From: Erythroxylum novogranatense
Lineage: Eukaryota > Streptophyta > Magnoliopsida > Malpighiales > Erythroxylaceae
Direction of reading: 5' to 3'
Assembly: GCA_029891385.1 (NCBI GenBank)
Contig: CM057233.1
Location: 28,619,540-28,683,539, forward strand
DNA: 64,000 nucleotides
The stretch's first letter is position 1; each line of letters opens with the position of its first letter. Positions 11,395 to 24,269 of the stretch are shown here, in pieces. Position numbers and translations under genes: made by a program. Below the pieces are notes generated by a model, which saw nothing but the letters and a program-made list of their open reading frames with translations, did not search any database and was not told where the DNA came from.

Positions 11395-12821
11395 TGTAAC
11401 ATCCCGTTACCGATGTGATAGGCATATTGGTAATTTGGAATGAGTTAGGATTTTACATTTGCATATAATTGATATGAGCATTCATCTGGCCTCTAATTTT
11501 AGAGGAATGAGACATTTTGCACATGCACATATAGGTACATGCATTCATGACATTTCCCAGCATTTGTTTGCGATTATAATGTGATTTGTGAATTTTGAGA
11601 TAATTATGCTTGATTATGATTTATTGGGAATTTTGGAATATTGGGTTTGAATATTGGAGTTAGAATTATTTTAGAGTGATTATCAGTTGATAGTGACCCT
11701 TAGGAAATTTTTCTGGAATTTGGGAGTAAATGTCCGGACCGAAAATTTTTCGAGTAACAGACTAGTTGACTTTATGGTACTGAAATAACTGTCCAATAGC
11801 AATGGGGAAAATGAGATATTTGATTTTAGGAATTTTGATAAATGGGTTTTAATGCCAATGTGACTGTGATTATATTGGGCATTTTGTATTTCATACACAA
11901 ATGCATGAACGGATAAAAATAATAATAGTTGTGACCTGAGTCGCCACTGATACTGAAAAGAGCCTCGAGCTCGAAGGGAGTTAATGCATACCCAGAGGGC
12001 TCTCCTACTCCCTAGGCGCCCTCTTGAATCACATTCCTTTGTTTAAGCGCTCGGTCACAACACTGTAATAAAATGGGAAAGAGTCACATATGCATTGCAT
12101 ACTCATTGTGATGGATTAAATACAGTGAATGGGAAATAGGCAAGAGTGCATGATACAATTGTGTTAACTGATAAAGGGTTAAATGCTTATGTTTCTGTGA
12201 ATTGTCTGAGAAATGCATGTATGCATTGAATTGAATTTTGGATTGTGATAGAGGTAAATGCCTCGCATCTATGTGATTTTTCTGATGATGATACTATGAA
12301 ATGATCTGTAAATTGCTATGTGATATTCTGAATGTATTATTGTGATAATTTGTACGCTATTTGCGTAATGCATGAATTGGGTGAACCATCGATGATGGTT
12401 TCTCATTGAGTTCGCAAACTCATCCAAAATTGTAACTATTTTTCAGGATAAGAAGAATACCCTGTTAGGTCAACGGTAGTATGCTTACAGCTTTCAAGTG
12501 ACGGATAGACGTCGGGATCAGTTCGCGTCTGCATTAGCCTATATTAGTGTATTTTATTTTTCTGAATTTTTGTATGACTAATTAGGTCAAATTGTAAGTT
12601 CACTGATTGATATAAATGGGATTTATGAAAAGAGCCCTGAGGCCATTGAATTGTTCATGTATATGGTTTCTGCAAAAATATTGATGTGGAGGTGTTTGAG
12701 AAAAAAAATAAAGTTATTACCGCGTTTTGACTGATTGGTGTAGCACGCCACCCTCGCGGGGCACGGACTCGGATATCACCATCGATGTCGGGTTCAGGTC
12801 TTGCGGGAGTGGGGTGTTACA
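11395..12821 (+). repeat. 3' LTR of the chromovirus-type element
   Basis: This LTR begins TGTAACATCCCGTTACC, like the 5' copy, and ends GGGTGTTACA immediately before the gcaaa target duplication. It has a 12-bp extra block near 11640 and lacks two blocks found in the 5' LTR (about 0.95 kb and 1.6 kb). At the second gap the filler is only gaacgg (11908-11913). Outside these gaps the copies align well up to the shared tail with gccaccctcgcggggcacgg. Confidence 0.85.
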
Positions 12822-15127
12822 GCAAATGTTCTCTTTTAGGGTTAATGATCAAAGATAGATTATGATGTATTTGTAAAAGACTTTGGGTTGAAATGAAGTT
12901 GAAAATGAAGTAGAAGACATGGTTTAGGTTTAAGATGGGTTATATGTGAAATATGGGAAGTAGAAAGATGGAAAATGTAGCAAAACATGTTCTCAGAGTA
13001 GGTTTCTGTGAAAGTTTGCTGCGGTGAATTTCTGGGTTTCGCTTTATTCGCCACAACGAAGTCAGCTTTCCTACACAGAGCATGCTTTGGTATTGTAGGC
13101 ATAACTTTTTATGTAGTTATCCAAATGGAATAATTTTTAATTTGGTGTAAACTAGAGACATAAGATACAAATTATCTGATAAAATCAAGTTTTAATTCAG
13201 TTTCTAAGGATTTAAATTTTTAGATGGAAGTTGAGCATAGAATGATGTTTTAGTATAAGAATAGCCCAAAAATGTTTGGGGTATAACTTTTAGAGCACTA
13301 AACCAAATTGAATGATTTTGGTGTTATTAGAAACTTAAGACAGTGGGGAACATTTTTTAGAAGAAAGTGTTATCAAATTTTGTCATTACTTGATCATAAT
13401 GATCATGGAAAAATTGACCCGAATGTTTGAATTTATGGAAGGGTTTTGGTTCATGAAGCTTAGGAAATGCATGTGTTTAACTACTCTAAAATCATTTTAA
13501 TGAATGTATTTTCTTAGGGTTCTCAAATTAAGATTCCTATTGAATTAGGATTTTATTATTGCTTAAGAAAATCAAGGAAGGCGAGAAGATCAAGACAAGA
13601 GGCATCTTTGAGCAAGTTTATAAGCAAGGATTTCAAGGTGGGTTACACTTTTATAATTAAGTAATAAGCCCCTAATGTTTCTTCCAAACCAAGAAAGTTT
13701 AAAATGTTTTCAATTGTGTTATAAATGTGTTGTTAAGGCTTTCTGAATGCTTTGAGAATGTGCCACATGTTTGTATATGAATTGTGTTATTGGTTTATGA
13801 AATGAATGATGAAAATGATTTGGAAAGGATATTGATTTTTGAAACGATATTATGGTTATGAAATCAAGTTTCAGAAAAATGTCATTTGAGGCAATATGTT
13901 CACAAGATGTGAAAGGCATGATTATGTAGGTTTGTAGTGGTCCCCTAAGTTAAGTCAAGTGCACTTTGATAAAAGGCTTCTCCTGCCTGCCCACTAGTGG
14001 CATAGAGCTCCTTTACAGACTCTCATAAGTTCACGGCTACACAAGATCATTAAGTGGGATTACGATAGTACGTTCTGTTCACACGGCTACACAAGATCAT
14101 TATGTGAAAATGTGTAGTAAGTTCTGATTTTGAATCCACCCAAACCATTTTGATGTGCTCTGTGTTGACAAGTTTGTTGAATGCATGAATTATATTGCTT
14201 ACAAATTGCTTAATAAATGATAATTTGGAAAATATGTGTTTTATAATTCTATGTAAATTTTTACAATGGTTTTTCTTGTTACTGGTTATAAAATTGTTAC
14301 CCAAGAGCTTGAAGCTCACCCCCTCCCATTCCATCTCATCTTCAGGTGAGGAGCAAGAGATCGAGTAATCAAAAGTCAAGGCATCACTCCGATTAAGCTT
14401 ATTCTTGCTTTTGAAGTCAAATCTTTGTAAAACAAGGCTTTAATTGTATTTTGAAAAATCCAAAATTTTGTAAACAATGTGTTTTTGGATCATGCTGTAA
14501 TGTAGCTTGAAATGCCCATTAAAACTTTGTAAAACTCTTCTTTTGGATATTAATGAAGTATAGTTGATGTTGCTTTTAGCTTTCAAACTTTTCACATTAC
14601 AATTGATTTACAATGAGATTAAGAATTTAGAAAGTTGCTTGTGTTTATGTCCAAGTTTATTTTGTCTTTGGGTGGAATTGATGAGGGTGGTTGAAAGAAT
14701 ATTTGTTTGCATTTAGTATCATAGGAAGTTGGGAATTTTGGGTTTGTCTTGTGGGTTTCGCCGTGACGAAGCCGAGAGTTTGCCGAGAGGTAATTGGCCC
14801 GAAGCTATATTTTTTGTTGGTATGGCAACTTCGTCGCGGCAAAGATAAATTTTCAAGCTTGCCACAGCGAAGTTCAATCGCTTGCTGCGGCGTAAGTTAC
14901 CCGAAGGGTCCATAGGATTTCTCCCATACATTCGTTGTTGCGAAACATTTAGTTTGTCGCGGCGAACTTTACCCGAAAGAGGGAGTTAGTGGAGTTATTC
15001 CTATCAGTTCGCCGCAGTGAACCTGCCTTGCTTCCGAAAGGTTTTAGCTTCAAATCCCAAGTTTTCCCCCATGCTCACGTTCTCACGACTCCGATGTTGG
15101 GCTCCGAAAATGAGGTCCAACATTGAT

Positions 15128-15788
15128 AGCTACAAGCTTGACATGTTGATCATCGAGAATGTCTTTTAATGAAAACTCATTCAACTATTTTCAACCAATT
15201 TAAAAGGTTATCAAATTATAAATGACCTCCAAAATTAGGAATTTTAGTTTTAATACCAAAATCTCATGATAGTTCATTATTTTGTCTAAGATGACAATGA
15301 TTATCTTTTTCTTTTGAAGAAGATATCTCTTCATTATGAAAATAATTTTAATAATTTTCGTCATCACTATCTTCTTATTGTTCATTTTGGCTTTGACGAT
15401 ATTTAACAAATTTAAGTTGTTGATGTATTTCTTAGGTTTGACATCACATTTCTCCTATCACAATTTGCTGAAATTGAGTTACACTTTTATTTATAGGAGG
15501 TATATGTAAAGTGGTTACTAATTTGGATAATGTTGAATAATAATATAAGTCATAGATGTCGCAGAAGAAAAGGTCATATTACAAGCCAAAACTCTAATAT
15601 AAACTAATGTAGTGACATCTATGAATAACTAATTGTAGCAATATTATAAACCTCACCATGGATATTTAAGCTAGATTCATCGCTTTGGATAGCCAAACCA
15701 ACGATATAGAAACACTTAAGATCCCTAAGAATTCACTAAAAGGAAATAAGAGAAATATCAAGTAAAATTCTTAAAAATATATCTTTAC

Positions 15789-15824
<36 letters not shown>

Positions 15825-16710
15825 GGAGAGAGTGATTGATGAATGTTTAAAAATTTGGTGCCTTATTTCTGAACTTACACGAAGAGATTATTAAATGCAA
15901 TATTTAATATGCTTGAAGCAACTCTAATTAACTTAAGTAACATAAATTTTAATGTACTAAAAATACTTAAAATCTAAAGATACTTCAAAAGGTAACTTAA
16001 AAGTTATTATCTCAACTCTCATTTATTTTATTCTTCAAATATACTTTTGCATCACAATTTAAGTGTTAGTCTTAAATTGAAAGGTATCGAGAATAAAAAG
16101 GAGAGGAAAAAGAATAAATTGATTGCTTGCAATTCATAAACAAGAATGGACAAGAGTTGATTTTGGGTGATTCCAAGCACAGGTAACGGATAAGTCAAAC
16201 ACAACACTGAGTTAAAGTCCAATATGACCACATCCCCTTTTTCTTTTTAGATATTATTATAAACATTATAAACCTAACACATTGGATTTTTCTCATTTGG
16301 AGGCTGGAGCTGCCAAGCAAGATTTTTGACAAATTAGGGTCCACGTGAAGACACAATCTCCTCCTCACTCGTACCTATTTGATCATAGTGACTCATGCGT
16401 TGTAGAACCCAAGCAGTCCAGTGGCAGTACCATTCTCTTTATAGTTTGTTTCAAGTTCTCTTATTTCTTTAAATGTAAAGATGGCAGGGCCACAGGGGAC
16501 AATAATATTGATAGCTTTAATTCGTCAGTCGAGTTGGTAAGTGATGATCAATTAGAATTTCCCTTAATGTTAGGGTTTATTTTGTTAGGAAAAATATATT
16601 CATTTTGTTTAAATTTAAAAATGTCCCTTATTTAAACAAAATGAATTTTTTTATAAATAAAACTATATAAAGCATAATAAAGACTTAAAAGATAGTATAA
16701 TGGAAGCTAG
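15128..16710. other. Non-coding spacer inside duplication copy A
   Basis: This is AT-rich sequence with no supported gene. It contains a (TA)n(GA)n microsatellite at 15789-15831 and a hairpin near 16590-16650 (attcattttgtttaaat facing its complement). A 96-codon frame at 16345-16635 is only partly kept in copy B, where bases near 24068 differ, and it has no recognisable domain. I do not call it a gene. Confidence 0.6.
15789..15831. repeat. (TA)n(GA)n microsatellite
   Basis: A run of TA dinucleotides passes into GA dinucleotides. The copy-B equivalent at about 23339-23372 is shorter and has an aaagcgaggg interruption, so the locus has changed length since the duplication. Confidence 0.9.
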
Positions 16711-16719
16711 CCAATGGAA

Positions 16720-19700
16720 GACACGTCCACTTCTGGTTGGATAATTGAACGATTGGGGACCGCTAATTTTAATGGTGATCACTCCTCTTCCAGATAGCCT
16801 CCTTTACGCCACTGTGGTAGATTTTATGCATGCAAGCGGCAACTGGCATTGGAACTTGTTCCAACATTACTTACCCTCCATGGTCTGTATGGATATCGTG
16901 GAGATATAGACCAATGTTGATGGCTTAGCGGACGACATCTTGATTTGGGGTCAAACTAATCATGAACAATTCACAGTGGCATCAACATATTCCTTAATTG
17001 AAGGCAACACTACGGCAGATCATAATAGTCTTTGGGACCTCATCTAGAAATGGGCAAGGCCTCAACGGATTAGGACATTCATATGGCTTCTGACCAAAGG
17101 CAAACTGCTGACAAATCAACAATTAGTGGTTCGTAAGCTCACAACGGATGGTAGTTGTCATTTCTGTGGTAAAAAAGAGTCTACGTTCCACGTCATTCGA
17201 GATTTCCCGTGAGCGAAAGCATTCTGGTGTAACTTTCTCCTAGAGGTGGTGGACACGAATTTTTTCCAGCAAGAGGTGGATTGGTGGGTGGCTCACAACC
17301 TTCGGTTACAAGCATAAATAAACCAGGGTGATTGAGTTACGATTTATGGAGTAGCCTGCTAGTTTCTTTAGCAATGGAGAAATTGAAGCCTTTTTGAAGC
17401 GGGTTTTGTTTGGCCAGAAGCAGGTACTCACGTAGTTATGGAGTATATAGAGTGGATAGACAGAGCAAGTGTAGTGCCCCCTTACCGTAGAGTATACACC
17501 GGGACGCCCGTAGGTCATACCGATACATACCCTACGATGAGAGTGCACTACGATACGATCAATTCTATACACTCATGGCATCAATATAATAAAACAGTAC
17601 TATCAATTTCACTAAATTTTTAAAACCCAATAGTACTTCTCATTTCCTTTCTTAAAATCATAAGTTCACACTTCTATTCGATTACAACTGTACAGATCCA
17701 AAATAAGCAGTAACAACTCCTATCTAGGTCATCCCCAAAAGATCCCAGCTGACCGACCTGTGGGCCATGCTCCTCTCTCCGGCACACACACAGCAGGAAA
17801 AATCTCACAATCTGGAGTAGGAGTCATTAACGCTGTCCTGAAAAATAGTTGCAATTTTGGGTGAGTTTGCGAACTCAATGAGTAACCATCATCGATAGTT
17901 CACTCAATTAATGCATTACGCAAAATTGCGTACAAAACAACACAATATCATATTCAGAATCACAGTCATAAATTTACTCAACAATTGTCACACATTTACC
18001 ATTAACCAATTGCAAACTCACTGCACAATCACATACTAAATGCGTAATGATTTCCATTTCGTTTTAGTGTTGTGACTGGGCGTCAGTATTATCCCATTTC
18101 TGGGCACATTACACAGAAATCGCGTTTTCGAGGGTAGGAGAGCCCTCTGGGTATGCACTACTGCCCACGCGCACTAGGGATAGGAGAGCCCTCTGGGTAT
18201 GCACTATTCTCTTTTCACAATTTCACAATAGATGAGCTTATAGCTCCGATCAGAATGTGCTCCAGTCACAACTGTCAATTACCGATTTCTATTCATGCCT
18301 AGCATACGTTCACAATTCACAATAACACATCTCATGCGAAACATTCAATCATATTCACAGATAGTTCACACAAAGCATTTAACAATTCAGAGATTGAGAA
18401 ACCAACTAGGTTACTCACCTCTAAACTTCCGAGCTATTGCCGGGAAGTCTCAGCTGCGTCAGAGGATCGACGCTCCACTTGAGCCTCTACAATAATCAGA
18501 ATATCCAGATATCACTAATTTTACCAATTTCAATAATCAAGGATGCAATTATATCGAATGATTTACGTACTATGCATGTTATGAATTTTCCGACCCTAAT
18601 CCCGATTCATCTCAATTCCGCATTTTCACACTAATCCATAACAATTTCTAATACTATAAGTCAATTGGCTAAGTTCTATATCCTCCACAGTCACATTTGA
18701 AGACATAGGAATTATCTTTAAATCAGAATCAAATTCGCTACTCAATTGCCCTCCGACTTCGAGAACCACCTAATTAAATTTCCGAAATTCCTTTCTCCTA
18801 AATTGAAATCAATCCATATCCGATTGAATTATCAAATTCCTAAATCCCAAAATTCAAAACCTTAAAATTTTCATCTCGGAAATTGGCCCTCCTCGCCGCG
18901 GCGAGCTCATTCCTCACGCCGCCTTGCAGACGTCATGACAGGGGCTCTCTCCTACTAGCCCATGGCGCAAATACTCGAAAACCCAGAAATTTCCAGATTT
19001 TCGACTGATAACAACTCCAAATCCATATTTCTCCTTTCAAACCACTCTCAAATAATTCCATACACATCATACCACTAATCCTTAGCTCTAGTTCATCAAA
19101 CAACCAAAATCCCTAAATTTTCAACCCTAAAATCAACAAAAATACCTATCGGACTACATACCAAATCCTTAAATATTCAAGTTAAATCATAAAAAAACAA
19201 CTCTATAAACCAACCAATCAAACTATATAAGGCAAGAAGGAAGTAACTTACTTGATTAATAACCTCAAATCTTCAAAGATCACTCAAACTCCAACTCACA
19301 CACCCACGACAATCACCCAAGTAAAACTCATCTTCATCTCTTTTAACCCCAAGCCAGAAGATAGATCCAAGATAGAAAAGGAAGCAAATAGCAAGAAGGA
19401 ATCAACTGCAACTCCAAGGAGGATCCACGATGAAGGAAGTAGGAAGAGGAAGTTTCTATCAAGATCAAGAAGAAATCGTGGAGAAATTTTTAAAGGTTTA
19501 GCTTTAAATATTATAGGATTCATAAGGCTTGTTTGGCAAATGAAATTGCCACAAGCCCAATCCGAACAACCTCAATCCAATTTTTAATTCTAATTTCTCC
19601 CGAATTCCAGTGGTTCAGACCCTAATTCCTCAAATCATAATTCAATTTACCTCATAGCAATTTTCAATTAAATTCAGAACCGGAATCACAATTAATCAGT

Positions 19701-20600
19701 CACTAAGCCATTTTTCCGGTCCAGACCTGATACTCCGAAAATTTCAGAAGAATTCCTATAAATCCTCAAAATTAGAAAACTCATGATCGTATACTCCAAT
19801 TTTTAATTCTCAATTCTTAAATTCAATTTGACACTCCAATTCACTAAGCAAAGCACATTTAACCTTAATCACAAAATCCCCAATTTCATAATCAAATCGG
19901 AAATCTGTCATACATGCATGTACATACATATGCTTGTGCAATTATGAACATTTATCGATAATGTAGAGGCTATGAATGCTTATGCAAATATACGTATAAA
20001 ATGAACTGTACCCAACCCATCGGTGACGGGATGTTACAGCAAGTACAACAGAAAGCTGCATTCTGCTGACCCAGGGATGCCTAGTAGGAAACTTAGTTGG
20101 TTAGACTAAACCAACTGAGAACTAGGTCAAGATAAAATCGGATGGGACAGTCAAACAAGGATTTAACATTGATACGGCGAGCGGTTTAATTAGGGATTGT
20201 CAAGGGAGGTGGTGCGGAGGGTTCCTTCACCACATCGACAGGGGATCTCCTTTAACTGCAGAACTCTGGGGGTGTCCACTTGGGTCTCACTCTAGCTTGG
20301 GCGCTTAGATCTAGAAGAGTGATTGTTGAAGTGGACTCTCTCGAGGTAATTAGCATCATCTCCTCTTCCAGTATAGTATTAACTAACAATAATTTGTTAG
20401 TGGCAGGTACACGGGGACTAATCCATCGAGACTGAGAGGTTCAACTCCAGCATGTGTATCGCGAAGGGAACCAGTATGCCGATCGGATGGCCTCTCTCAC
20501 AGAGATTTTAAGCTCAGGGTTGCATATACTTCAGGAACTCCCGGTGACTGTCCGGGACCTCCTACATCGAGACAAGCAAGGTATTTTGTACAAAAGAATC
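16720..20600 (+). pseudogene. LINE ORF2 3' end (zf-RVT and RNase H), split by a solo LTR
   Basis: Translation islands match the C-terminal half of plant L1-type LINE ORF2. They are an FWLDNW word near 16725, a zinc-binding RVT region at about 17030-17250 (IRTFIWLL, then CHFCGKKESTFHVI), and, beyond the insert, an RNase H-like region at about 20125-20590 (SDGTVK, LIRDCQGRWCGGF, LTAELWG, HVYREGNQYADRMAS). Stops interrupt the frame, for example TAG near 17045 and TGA near 17211. The solo LTR at 17470-20038 separates the two parts. The endonuclease and reverse-transcriptase core are missing, as expected for a truncated, dead copy. Confidence 0.75.
17470..20038 (-). mobile_element. 2569-bp solo LTR inside duplication copy A
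   Basis: The ends are TGTAGTGCCCCC at 17470 and GGGATGTTACA at 20038, with a perfect duplication gcaag at 17465-17469 and 20039-20043. Copy B has the empty site (about 25013-25023), which proves the insertion. Read on the - strand it begins TGTAACATCCCGTCACCGATG, so it belongs to the same or a close family as the LTRs at 1019 and 11395. A segment with gagagccctctgggtatgca occurs twice (about 18143 and 18186), matching a single block in those LTRs. A 111-codon frame at 19252-19587 lies in its leader-like part and shows no domain. Confidence 0.85.
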
Positions 20601-21142
20601 CTGCGTTAACTAGGGTGCTTTTGTTTGTTATATTTTTTTCTTCGCTTATAGCAAAAAAAGAGATAGTATTTGCTATGAAAAATAGTTTCCTATTGTATAA
20701 AGAAACGTACCTAGTATACAAGGCTTTCCGTTTTGTAGGAGTTTAGGGAGGGTCATCGATGTACGCAGGCTTTCTTTTGTATTTTTTTTTCAAAAAGGAT
20801 ATTTCTGTAATTTAAAAAGGATATTTATGTAATTCAAATATGTAACCTTCTAGTCACAAAGAAGCAACGAGTAAAACTTTTATAAGTTGTACCAAGGCCA
20901 CAAAGAAAATTTTTAAATAAACTCATTTATTTTTTGAATAAAAATAAGAATGAAGCTTTTAAACGTTTTCTAATTACTAAATGTATGAAAAGGTATAAAG
21001 AATTCTTTTTCTTTTGGAAATTAGGAATAAAGAGTTTTATATAACATCCTTAACTTGATTGAAATTTTGTTCTAATCTCAAATTCTTTGAAATGGAGTTA
21101 TTTGTAATTCAAAGATTAGTAAAAGAACAAATTTGATGTAAC
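20601..21142. other. AT-rich 3' flank of the LINE remnant
   Basis: This holds T-rich runs and short direct words (ggatatttctgtaatttaaaa, then a similar ggatatttatgtaattcaa) but no gene. It is present in both duplication copies (B: about 25591-26116), with mostly homopolymer-length differences. Confidence 0.55.
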
Positions 21143-21145
21143 TTA

Positions 21146-21851
21146 GGTCATCTCCAACCAACACGCTAAATTTACATTTCCAAGACTACTATTGTGATAT
21201 ATTACTATTCATACACCAAAAGTTATAAAATGACATCTTTGACCATTTTCTTATTTACATATTCCTTTTATACTCTTATCACATTTTGTTATATTCACAT
21301 AATTTGTTAAATAATTAAATTTAAAATATATATTACTTTATACAAAATATATCATTACAAAGATTTCATTGAAATCTTTAAAATGAAATTAATATTAAAT
21401 TTATTTTTAATATTTATTTATCATTCTTATTTATAAGTGTTATATATTTATTAATAAAATATTTTTATAATAAAAGTAAATTTTAAAAAAGGTACATAAA
21501 CATAAAAATAAATTAGACCACAAATTTAATTTAAAAATAAAAGCCTAATAAAAATGTTTCAAATTATAACAGACTAAAATAAGTTACAACTACAACCAAG
21601 ATCGAGATTACAATCAAACTAAAATTACAACAATATTAATGTCATATATTAAATAAAGAATATATAAATTAATTATGAATAATATTTTATTTGAATTTTA
21701 TAAATAAAATAAATTATTGTATAAATGTAAATTAATATAGTTAATAACTAAATTATTGTAGAGCATTCCTTTAAGATGCTTTAGTGTAGAATGATTGGAG
21801 TGTAAAAAATTTCCTTTTTTCACTAAATTTGGTATAATTTTAGAGATGGGC
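21146..21851. mobile_element. PIF/Harbinger-type MITE, copy in duplication A
   Basis: The 706-bp element has ends GGTCATCTCCAA and (inverted) GCCCATCTCTAA, and is flanked by tta on both sides (21143-21145 and 21852-21854). TTA duplication with GGNCATCTCYAA-like tips is the signature of PIF/Harbinger (Tourist-like) elements. The interior is very AT-rich with no frame, so it is non-autonomous. It was carried along by the tandem duplication rather than inserted twice. Confidence 0.65.
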
Positions 21852-21884
21852 TTAGGCACTGAATTGAGAGGAGTCGGCTTAAAT

Positions 21885-22672
21885 CTCATCTTCAGGTGAG
21901 GAGCAAGAGATCGAGTAATCAAGAGTCAAGGCATCACTCTGATTAAGCTTATTCTTGCTTTTGAAGTCAAATCTTTGTAAAACAAGGCTTTAATTGTATT
22001 TTGAAAAATCCAAAATTTTGTAAACTATGTGTTTTTGGATCATGCTGTAATGTAGCTTGAAATGCCCATTAAAACTTTGTAAAACTCTTCTTTTGGATAT
22101 TAATGAAATATAGTTGATGTTGCTTTTAGCTTTCAAACTTTTAACATCATAGTTGATTTACAATGAGATTAAGAATTTAGAAAGTTGCTTGTGTTTATGT
22201 CCAAGTTTATTTTGTCTTTGGGTGGAATTGATGAGGGTGGTTGAAAGAATATTTGTTTGCATTTAGTATCATAGGAAGTTGGGAATTTTGGGTTTGTCTT
22301 GTGGGTTTCGCCGTGACGAAGCTGAGAGTTTGCCGAGAGGTAATTGGCCCGAAGCTATATTTTTTGTTGGTGTGGCAACTTCGTCGCGGCAAAGATAAAT
22401 TTTCAAGCTTGCCACAGTGAAGTTCAATCACTTGCTGCGGCGTAAGTTACCTGAAGGGTCCATAGGATTTCTCCCATACATTCGCTGTTGCGAAACATTT
22501 AGTTTGTCGCGGCGAACTTTACCCGAAAGAGGGAGTTAGTGGAGTTATTCCTATCAGTTTGCTACAGTGAACCTGCCTTGCTTCCGAAAGGTTTTAGCTT
22601 CAAATCCCAAGTTTTCCCCCATGCTCACGTTCTCACGACTCCGATGTTGGGCTCCAAAAGTGAGGTCCAACA
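21885..22672 (+). repeat. Duplicated 3' end of the outer solo LTR
   Basis: The 788 bp match 14335-15122, ending GAGGTCCAACA at 22672 followed by ttgatagct. It lacks its own TG start, so it is a passenger of the segmental duplication and not a separate insertion. It contains the same CG-rich words (tcgcggcgaac near 22507) with a few CG-to-TG changes relative to copy A, for example cgccgcag versus tgctacag near 22560. Confidence 0.85.
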
Positions 22673-24269
22673 TTGATAGCTAAAAGCTTGACATGTTGAT
22701 CATTGAGAATGTCTTTTAATGAAAACTCATTCAACTATTTTCAACCAATTTAAAAGCTTATCAAATTATAAACGACCTCCAAAATTAGGAATTTTAGTTT
22801 TAATACCAAAATCTCATGATAGTTCATTATTTTGTCTAAGATGACAATGACTATCTTTTTCTTTTGAAGAAGATATCTCTTCATTATGAAAATAATTTTA
22901 ATAATTTTCGTCATCACTATCTTCTTATTGTTCATTTTGGCTTTGACGATATTTAATAAATTTAAGTTGTTGATGTATTTCTTAGGTTTAACATCACATT
23001 TCTCCTATCACAATTTGTTGAAATTGAGTTACACTTTTATTTATAGGAGGTATATGTAAAGTGGTTACTAATTTGGATAATGTTGAATAATAATATAAGT
23101 CATAGATGTCGCAGAAGAAAAGGTCATATTACAAGCCAAAACTCTAATATAAACTAATGTAGTGACATCTATGAATAACTAATTGTAGCAATATTATAAA
23201 CCTCACCGTGGATATTTAAGCTAGATTCATCGCTTTGGATAGCCAAACCAACGATATAGAAACACTTAAAATCCCTAAGAATTCACTAAAAGGAAATAAG
23301 AGAAATATCAAGCAAAATTCTTAAAAATATATCTTTACATATATATATAGAGAGAGAGAGAGAAAGCGAGGGAGAGTGATTGATGAATGTTTAAAAATTT
23401 GGTGCCTTATTTCTGAACTTACACGAAGAGATTATTAAATGCAATATTTAATATACTTGAAACAACTCTAATTAACTTAAGTAACATAAATTTTAATGTA
23501 CTAAAAAATACTTAAAATCTAAAAGATACTTCAAAAAGGTAACTTAAAAGTTATTATCTCAACCCTCATTTATTTTATTCTTCAAATATACTTTTGCATC
23601 ACAATTTAAGTGTTAGTCTTAAATTGAAAGACTGTCAAGAATAAAAAAGGAGAGGAAAAAGAATAAATTGATTGCTTGCAATTCATAAACAAGAATGGAC
23701 AAGAGTTGATTTTGGGTGATTCCAAGCACAGGTAACGGATAAGTCAAACACAACACTGAGTTAAAGTCCAATATGACCACATCCCCTTTTTCTTTTTAGA
23801 TATTATTATAAACATTATAAACCTAACACATTGGATTTTTCTCATTTGGAGGCTGGAGCTGCCAAGCAAGATTTTTGACAAATTAGGGTCCACGTGAAGA
23901 CACAATCTCCTCCTCACTCGTACCTATTTGATCATAGTGACTCATGCGTTATAGAACCCAAGCAGTCCAGTGGCAGTACCATTCTCTTTATAGTTTGTTT
24001 CAAGTTCTCTTATTTCTTTAAATGTAAAGATGGCAGGGCCACAGGGGACAATAATATTGATAGCTTTAATTAAATCGAATGAAGTGGTAAGTGATGATCA
24101 ATTAGAATTTCCCTTAATGTCAGGGTTTATTTTGTTAGGAAAAATATATTCATTTTGTTTAAATTTAAAAATGCCCTTTATTTAAACAAAATGATTTTTT
24201 TAATAAATAAAACTATATAAAGCATAATAAAGACTTAAAAGATAGTATAATGGAAGCTAGCCAATGGAA

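Larger units (their letters stand above)
1019..12821 (+). mobile_element. Nested Ty3/gypsy chromovirus-type LTR retrotransposon
   Basis: The ends are TGTAACATCCCG (1019) and GGGTGTTACA (12821), with a perfect 5-bp target duplication gcaaa at 1014-1018 and 12822-12826. It has a 5' LTR, a Met-tRNA primer site, a decayed internal region, a polypurine tract and a 3' LTR in + order. The 3' internal end (residues KHYPHLF, then a ttcaaggacgaaatttt segment and a purine tract) is the usual end of chromovirus pol, which supports Ty3/gypsy. Two later elements sit inside (5249-6052 and 6095-7972). The first 370 bp of the two LTRs look about 95% identical by eye, which suggests a fairly recent insertion even though the interior has no open pol frame. 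Confidence 0.85.
552..15122 (+). mobile_element. Solo LTR (about 2.76 kb without the insert), split by a nested retrotransposon
   Basis: The element begins TGTTGAGCCC at 552 and ends GGTCCAACA at 15122, giving TG...CA ends with inverted tips. It is flanked by a perfect 5-bp target duplication, ttgat, at 547-551 and 15123-15127. Removing the nested element and its extra gcaaa copy leaves about 2763 bp. No PBS, polypurine tract or second LTR lies inside, so this is best read as a solo LTR left by LTR-LTR recombination. The right half holds a GAGCTTGAAGCTCACCCC segment (14308-14325) common in plant gypsy LTRs and several CG-rich words such as tcgcggcgaa (14755-15030). Its last 788 bp were copied again by the tandem duplication and reappear at 21885-22672. 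Confidence 0.8.
14335..21884 (+). repeat. Tandem duplication, copy A (7550 bp with a later LTR insert)
   Basis: Sequence from 14335 onward recurs directly at 21885 onward, and copy A runs into copy B at 21884/21885 with no spacer. Subtracting the 2569-bp solo LTR and its extra gcaag copy leaves 4976 bp, the same length as copy B. By eye the copies differ at about 2-3% of positions plus small indels. The breakpoints share only the two bases at, which suggests microhomology-mediated or replication-based joining. The unit contains the last 788 bp of the outer solo LTR, so the duplication is younger than that LTR. Confidence 0.9.

Noticed and set aside
16345..16635. A 96-codon + strand frame in duplication copy A
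   Set aside because: Copy B does not preserve the frame across the substituted bases near 24068, and there is no domain.
19252..19587. A 111-codon frame in the solo LTR
   Set aside because: It lies in an inverted LTR leader-like segment; its charged composition comes from a purine-rich stretch and a rival - strand frame overlaps it.
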